Source: Bacteroidia bacterium (GTDB lineage Bacteria; Bacteroidota; Bacteroidia; NS11-12g; UBA9320). From it: DNA of 9,210 nucleotides. The notes beneath the pieces are model-generated. The model had not been told where the DNA came from. It saw only the letters and a list, made by a program, of their open reading frames with translations, and did no database searches. The stretch lies in assembly GCA_029253325.1 (NCBI GenBank), contig JAQWZS010000217.1:1-9210 (forward strand), read 5' to 3'. Position numbers and translations under genes: made by a program. Within the stretch, counting starts at the first letter, position 1, and the number at the start of each line of letters is the position of its first letter. Positions 6,517 through 9,210 of the stretch are shown here, one piece after another.

Positions 6517-7746
6517 ATGTCAGTAGAGTTAAAAATACCATCTGTTGGAGAATCAATAACCCAAGTTACGATTGCTAGCTGGTTGAAAGAAGATGGAGAT
6601 TATGTTGAAATGGATGAGGCTGTAGCAGAACTAGAAAGTGATAAAGCTACGGTTGAATTGAATGCTGAACAAGCTGGCATACTCAAGATTATAGTTGAAG
6701 AAGGTGAAGATGTAGAAATTGGAGCAGTAGTTGCCGCTATTGATACTAGTGCTGAACCACCAGCTGAAAAAGCAGCACCTGCACCCAAAGAAACCACATC
6801 CCAGAAAGAAGAACCTACACCAAAAGCAGAAGTAGTAGAAAAAAGCACGGCATCCAATTACGCAACGGGTACTCCAAGTCCGGCGGCTAATAAGATACTT
6901 GCTGAAAAGAGCATTTCTCCTCAGGCTGTAACTGGAACAGGCAAATATGGTAGAATCACAAAATACGATGCCATTTTAGCCAATGCTGATACTAACTACG
7001 GTGTGTCTTCTGAACCTACTCGTGAACAACATCGCGAAAAAATGAGTAACCTCCGAAAAACGGTTGCTCGAAGATTGGTGTCTGCAAAAAATGAAACCGC
7101 CATGCTTACCACGTTTAACGAGGTAAACATGCAACCTATATTCGATACCAGAGCTAAGTACAAAGAAAAATTCAAGGAAATGCATGGGGTTAATCTTGGC
7201 TTCATGAGTTTCTTTACACGTGCTTGTGCTTTAAGCTTACAAAAATTCCCAAAAGTCAATGCATTTATTGATGGTGAAGAAATGGTCATGAACGATTTCG
7301 TGGATGTTTCGATAGCTGTTAGTAGTCCAAAAGGATTGATGGTTCCCGTCATGAGAAATGTGGAGAACATGACCTTATGGGAAATTGAAAGTGAGGTAAA
7401 AAGATTGGCCATTAAAGCTCGAGACGGCAAACTATCCATCCCCGAAATGACAGGTGGTACATTTACCATCACAAACGGTGGTGTTTTCGGAAGTATGCTC
7501 AGTACACCCATTATCAACCCTCCACAAAGTGCTATCCTTGGAATGCACAATATCGTCGAGAGACCTGTTGTAGAAAAGGGGAATATCGTAGCTAGACCTG
7601 TTATGTATGTTGCTTTGAGCTATGACCACCGAATTATAGATGGTAAAGAATCTGTTGGGTTCTTGGTTAATGTTAAAAATTACCTCGAAAATCCAGAAAC
7701 CATGCTCATGGGCAAAGATCCTATGGATTTATTGATGGGACTTTAA
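6517..7746 (+). CDS. odhB: Dihydrolipoyllysine-residue succinyltransferase (E2 of 2-oxoglutarate dehydrogenase)
   Basis: This 409-residue E2 core subunit (also named sucB) transfers the succinyl group from its lipoyl arm to CoA in the TCA cycle. Domains in order: a lipoyl domain (about 1-77) with the lipoylated Lys 43 in ELESDKATVEL; an Ala/Pro/Glu/Lys-rich flexible linker (78-118); an E3-binding domain (about 119-155, TPSPAANKILAEKSI to GTGKYGRITKYDAI); and the acyltransferase domain (about 175-409) ending with YDHRIIDGKESVGFL, where His 371 and Asp 375 are the catalytic pair. The IPSVGESI start and GKESVGFLV block favour the oxoglutarate over the pyruvate or branched-chain E2. Unlike the usual sucA-sucB pair, no E1 gene lies upstream; that neighbour is divergent menD. 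It ends 3 bp from the convergent oxyR stop. Confidence 0.96.
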   Translation: MSVELKIPSVGESITQVTIASWLKEDGDYVEMDEAVAELESDKATVELNAEQAGILKIIVEEGEDVEIGAVVAAIDTSAEPPAEKAAPAPKETTSQKEEPTPKAEVVEKSTASNYATGTPSPAANKILAEKSISPQAVTGTGKYGRITKYDAILANADTNYGVSSEPTREQHREKMSNLRKTVARRLVSAKNETAMLTTFNEVNMQPIFDTRAKYKEKFKEMHGVNLGFMSFFTRACALSLQKFPKVNAFIDGEEMVMNDFVDVSIAVSSPKGLMVPVMRNVENMTLWEIESEVKRLAIKARDGKLSIPEMTGGTFTITNGGVFGSMLSTPIINPPQSAILGMHNIVERPVVEKGNIVARPVMYVALSYDHRIIDGKESVGFLVNVKNYLENPETMLMGKDPMDLLMGL

Positions 7747-7749
7747 ATG

Positions 7750-8694
7750 CTAAGATTCGATAATCTTTAGGTCCTTGTTCTCGGCAACATAACGAGGAAG
7801 ACAATTGACAATCATTTCTTCTAGTCGGTTAATCACCTTATCTTTTGCATAAAATTTGGTATAGATTAATCCAACAGCTCTTCCTGCGTCATCTGCTCTA
7901 AATGCCCTGAGATTATCCAAAGAATTATCGTCCAACTCACTGGCTTCCCACTCTGGAATGATGGTAGCTCCTCCCTCAAAATCAACAATTTTCTTTAGGG
8001 TTTGTAAACTGCCACTCTCATACGTTAAGGCGAGATGATTTAATTTTTCATCTGGAAGTGAGCACAAGTTAATGGTCTGCACTCTAAAGCAATTCCCTTC
8101 AGAAAGCAACCACAACTTATCTTCCAACAAGTCAGTTGCTTCCCATGCCTTTTTTGAAAAACTGGGATGGTCTGGATGAGCATAAATTCTAAATTTTTCA
8201 TTATACAAATTCCTTTCAACCAACCCATTATGCTTAACAGGAGTCGAAACAATACCCACATCCAATCTATCGTGTTCCAAGTCTTCTATAATCTCATGGG
8301 TCAACCCTTCTTTAATAGTCAACTTCAAATCAGGATGATTCTCCGAAACCTCTCTGACTAATTTTGGGATTAATGCATTGGCTATCGTTGGCAAAACACC
8401 AATTTTTAGACTTCCTGAAATATCCCCCGTAAAATCCCTTAAGATATTTTCAATTTGTCCTGTCTCTCTATAAATCGTTCTGGCTTGATGTATGATTTTT
8501 GAACCGATAGAAGTAGGAACAATAGGTTGCTTACTTCGATCAAAAATTAAAACTCCTAATTCATCTTCTAATTTTTTCATTTGCATGCTCAACGTGGGTT
8601 GAGTTACAAAACAAGCTTCAGCAGCCTTGATAAAATTTCGATGCTCATCAAGAGCAATTAAATATTGGATTTGAATTAATGAAATATTTAACAT
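7750..8694 (-). CDS. oxyR: OxyR-type LysR-family peroxide-sensing regulator
   Basis: This 314-residue protein has the LysR layout. The N-terminal winged helix-turn-helix (about 1-60) contains FIKAAEACFVTQPTLSMQMK. A linker helix follows, then an effector domain from about residue 94 (GSLKIGVLPTIANALIPKL). It is placed as OxyR because the segment LLSEGNCFRVQTINLC has Cys 202 and Cys 211 nine residues apart, exactly the spacing of the peroxidatic and resolving cysteines (199/208) in E. coli OxyR. It is followed by the expected SGSLQTLKKIVDFEGGATIIPE. It should form a disulfide on H2O2 exposure and switch on antioxidant genes. No catalase, ahpC or dps gene lies in the window; its direct neighbours are odhB and a secreted protease. 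The ATG at 8694 starts just upstream of the first HTH residues. Confidence 0.93.
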   Translation of the reverse strand: MLNISLIQIQYLIALDEHRNFIKAAEACFVTQPTLSMQMKKLEDELGVLIFDRSKQPIVPTSIGSKIIHQARTIYRETGQIENILRDFTGDISGSLKIGVLPTIANALIPKLVREVSENHPDLKLTIKEGLTHEIIEDLEHDRLDVGIVSTPVKHNGLVERNLYNEKFRIYAHPDHPSFSKKAWEATDLLEDKLWLLSEGNCFRVQTINLCSLPDEKLNHLALTYESGSLQTLKKIVDFEGGATIIPEWEASELDDNSLDNLRAFRADDAGRAVGLIYTKFYAKDKVINRLEEMIVNCLPRYVAENKDLKIIES

Positions 8695-8699
8695 CAGTT

Positions 8700-8707
8700 C
8701 AAAATTA
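8700..8707 (-). promoter_or_regulatory. Candidate -7 box of oxyR next to its ATG
   Basis: Read on the minus strand this is TAATTTTG, an exact TAnnTTTG match, ending 5 nt before the oxyR ATG. No TTG lies 17-23 nt upstream (one is 13 nt away), so the -33 part is weak. The same position relative to ATG is seen at yqeY and gcvT. Confidence 0.35.
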
Positions 8708-8760
8708 GAGCATATCCTTACAATAAAAATAAAAGTCTATCTATATAAAGATCATAAAAA

Positions 8761-9210
8761 TTAATGATTGACTACTAACAAATGACTTTGGCCATTATCT
8801 AATACAATTAGATACACTCCAGAAACATAACCCGATATATCTATTCCCTTATCCCTACTGATTCCAAACTCACCTAAAAATTGACCCTCCATTGAAAACA
8901 TTCGAGCCACTTCAACAGAGTCGCTTGAAAGATATATCCTATCATTTGCGGGATTTGGGAAAAGCTTACCCAAACAACAAGACTCATCAACCCTAGATTC
9001 AGCTAATTTTACCGCTTGAAAAGCATCTATTTTACCATACCCCCATTGGGTACTTCCCGAATCGGAAATGATTCCAGTATGTTGATCTTGACGTGCAGTT
9101 AATTTTAAAATTTCTTTCACCTCAGAATAATCCAACCGAGGATTCGCTTGCAACATTAACGCAGCAACTCCTGCAACAACAGGACTACTCATACTTGTTC
9201 CTGAAAAGCG
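8761..9210 (-). CDS. Subtilisin-like (S8) serine protease with T9SS sorting domain (5' partial, C-terminal 149 residues)
   Basis: The gene enters from the right edge of the window. The first visible residues read RFSGTSMSSPVVAGVAALML, the subtilase active-site block; the nucleophile Ser is codon 9193-9195. The rest of the catalytic domain follows (WGYGKIDAFQAVKLA). After a short link with an adjacent Cys pair comes a module of about 70 residues starting GKLFPNPANDRIYL and containing DISGYVSGVYLIVL. This is the type A C-terminal sorting domain (TIGR04183-like) that sends Bacteroidota proteins through the type IX secretion system, after which it is removed. The enzyme should be extracellular or surface-attached; substrates are unknown. 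The Asp and His of the triad lie outside the window. It precedes oxyR on the same strand across 66 bp of AT-rich DNA where I see no convincing terminator. Confidence 0.92.
   Translation of the reverse strand, partial: RFSGTSMSSPVVAGVAALMLQANPRLDYSEVKEILKLTARQDQHTGIISDSGSTQWGYGKIDAFQAVKLAESRVDESCCLGKLFPNPANDRIYLSSDSVEVARMFSMEGQFLGEFGISRDKGIDISGYVSGVYLIVLDNGQSHLLVVNH

Noticed and set aside
6996..7550. 184-residue open frame antisense to odhB
   Set aside because: It lies wholly inside the strongly recognised odhB gene on the other strand, has no family resemblance and looks like a shadow of odhB codon usage.
8708..8760. Terminator after the S8 protease gene
   Set aside because: The stretch is AT-rich, with only a weak ATCT/AGAT pairing and no stable hairpin.

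Overview
The window looks like chromosomal DNA of a Bacteroidota member, most likely a Cytophagales-type marine bacterium. This rests on four things. A subtilisin-like protease fragment carries a C-terminal type IX secretion (T9SS) sorting domain. Several genes have TAnnTTTG-type -7 boxes close to ATG. One locus encodes a secreted GIG-x(3)-P repeat protein typical of the phylum. Base composition is AT-rich with little Shine-Dalgarno use. The genus is not determinable from what I can see.

Layout: (1) 1-1062 (+) is the 3' part of a membrane protein with a Rossmann-like domain and a shortened sugar-transferase-like tail. It overlaps by 12 bp, tail to tail, with (2) a GatB/YqeY-domain gene (1051-1500, -). 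(3) 1501-1803 has no gene but holds a GC-rich REP-like palindrome and a second, branched fold. (4) 1804-3437 (+) is one secreted, repeat-containing surface or tail-fibre-like protein gene, broken by a 1-nt frameshift near 2483-2486 and an in-frame TAA at 3093-3095. (5) gcvT (3485-4591, -) and menD (4665-6299, -) lie in tandem. (6) odhB/sucB (6517-7746, +) diverges from menD and converges with (7) oxyR (7750-8694, -), leaving 3 bp between their stops. (8) The 3' end of a T9SS-exported S8 protease (8761-9210, -) runs off the right edge.

Functionally the intact genes are core metabolism. MenD uses 2-oxoglutarate and thiamine diphosphate in menaquinone synthesis. OdhB is the lipoylated E2 core of 2-oxoglutarate dehydrogenase. 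GcvT is the aminomethyltransferase of the lipoate-dependent glycine cleavage system. OxyR is a peroxide sensor with both redox cysteines present. No coherent novel defence or mobile system is evident. The parts most worth a second look are the decaying repeat-protein locus, the structured intergenic element before it, the sugar-transferase-like domain lacking its catalytic middle, and the recurring promoter boxes 4-5 nt from start codons that suggest leaderless transcripts.
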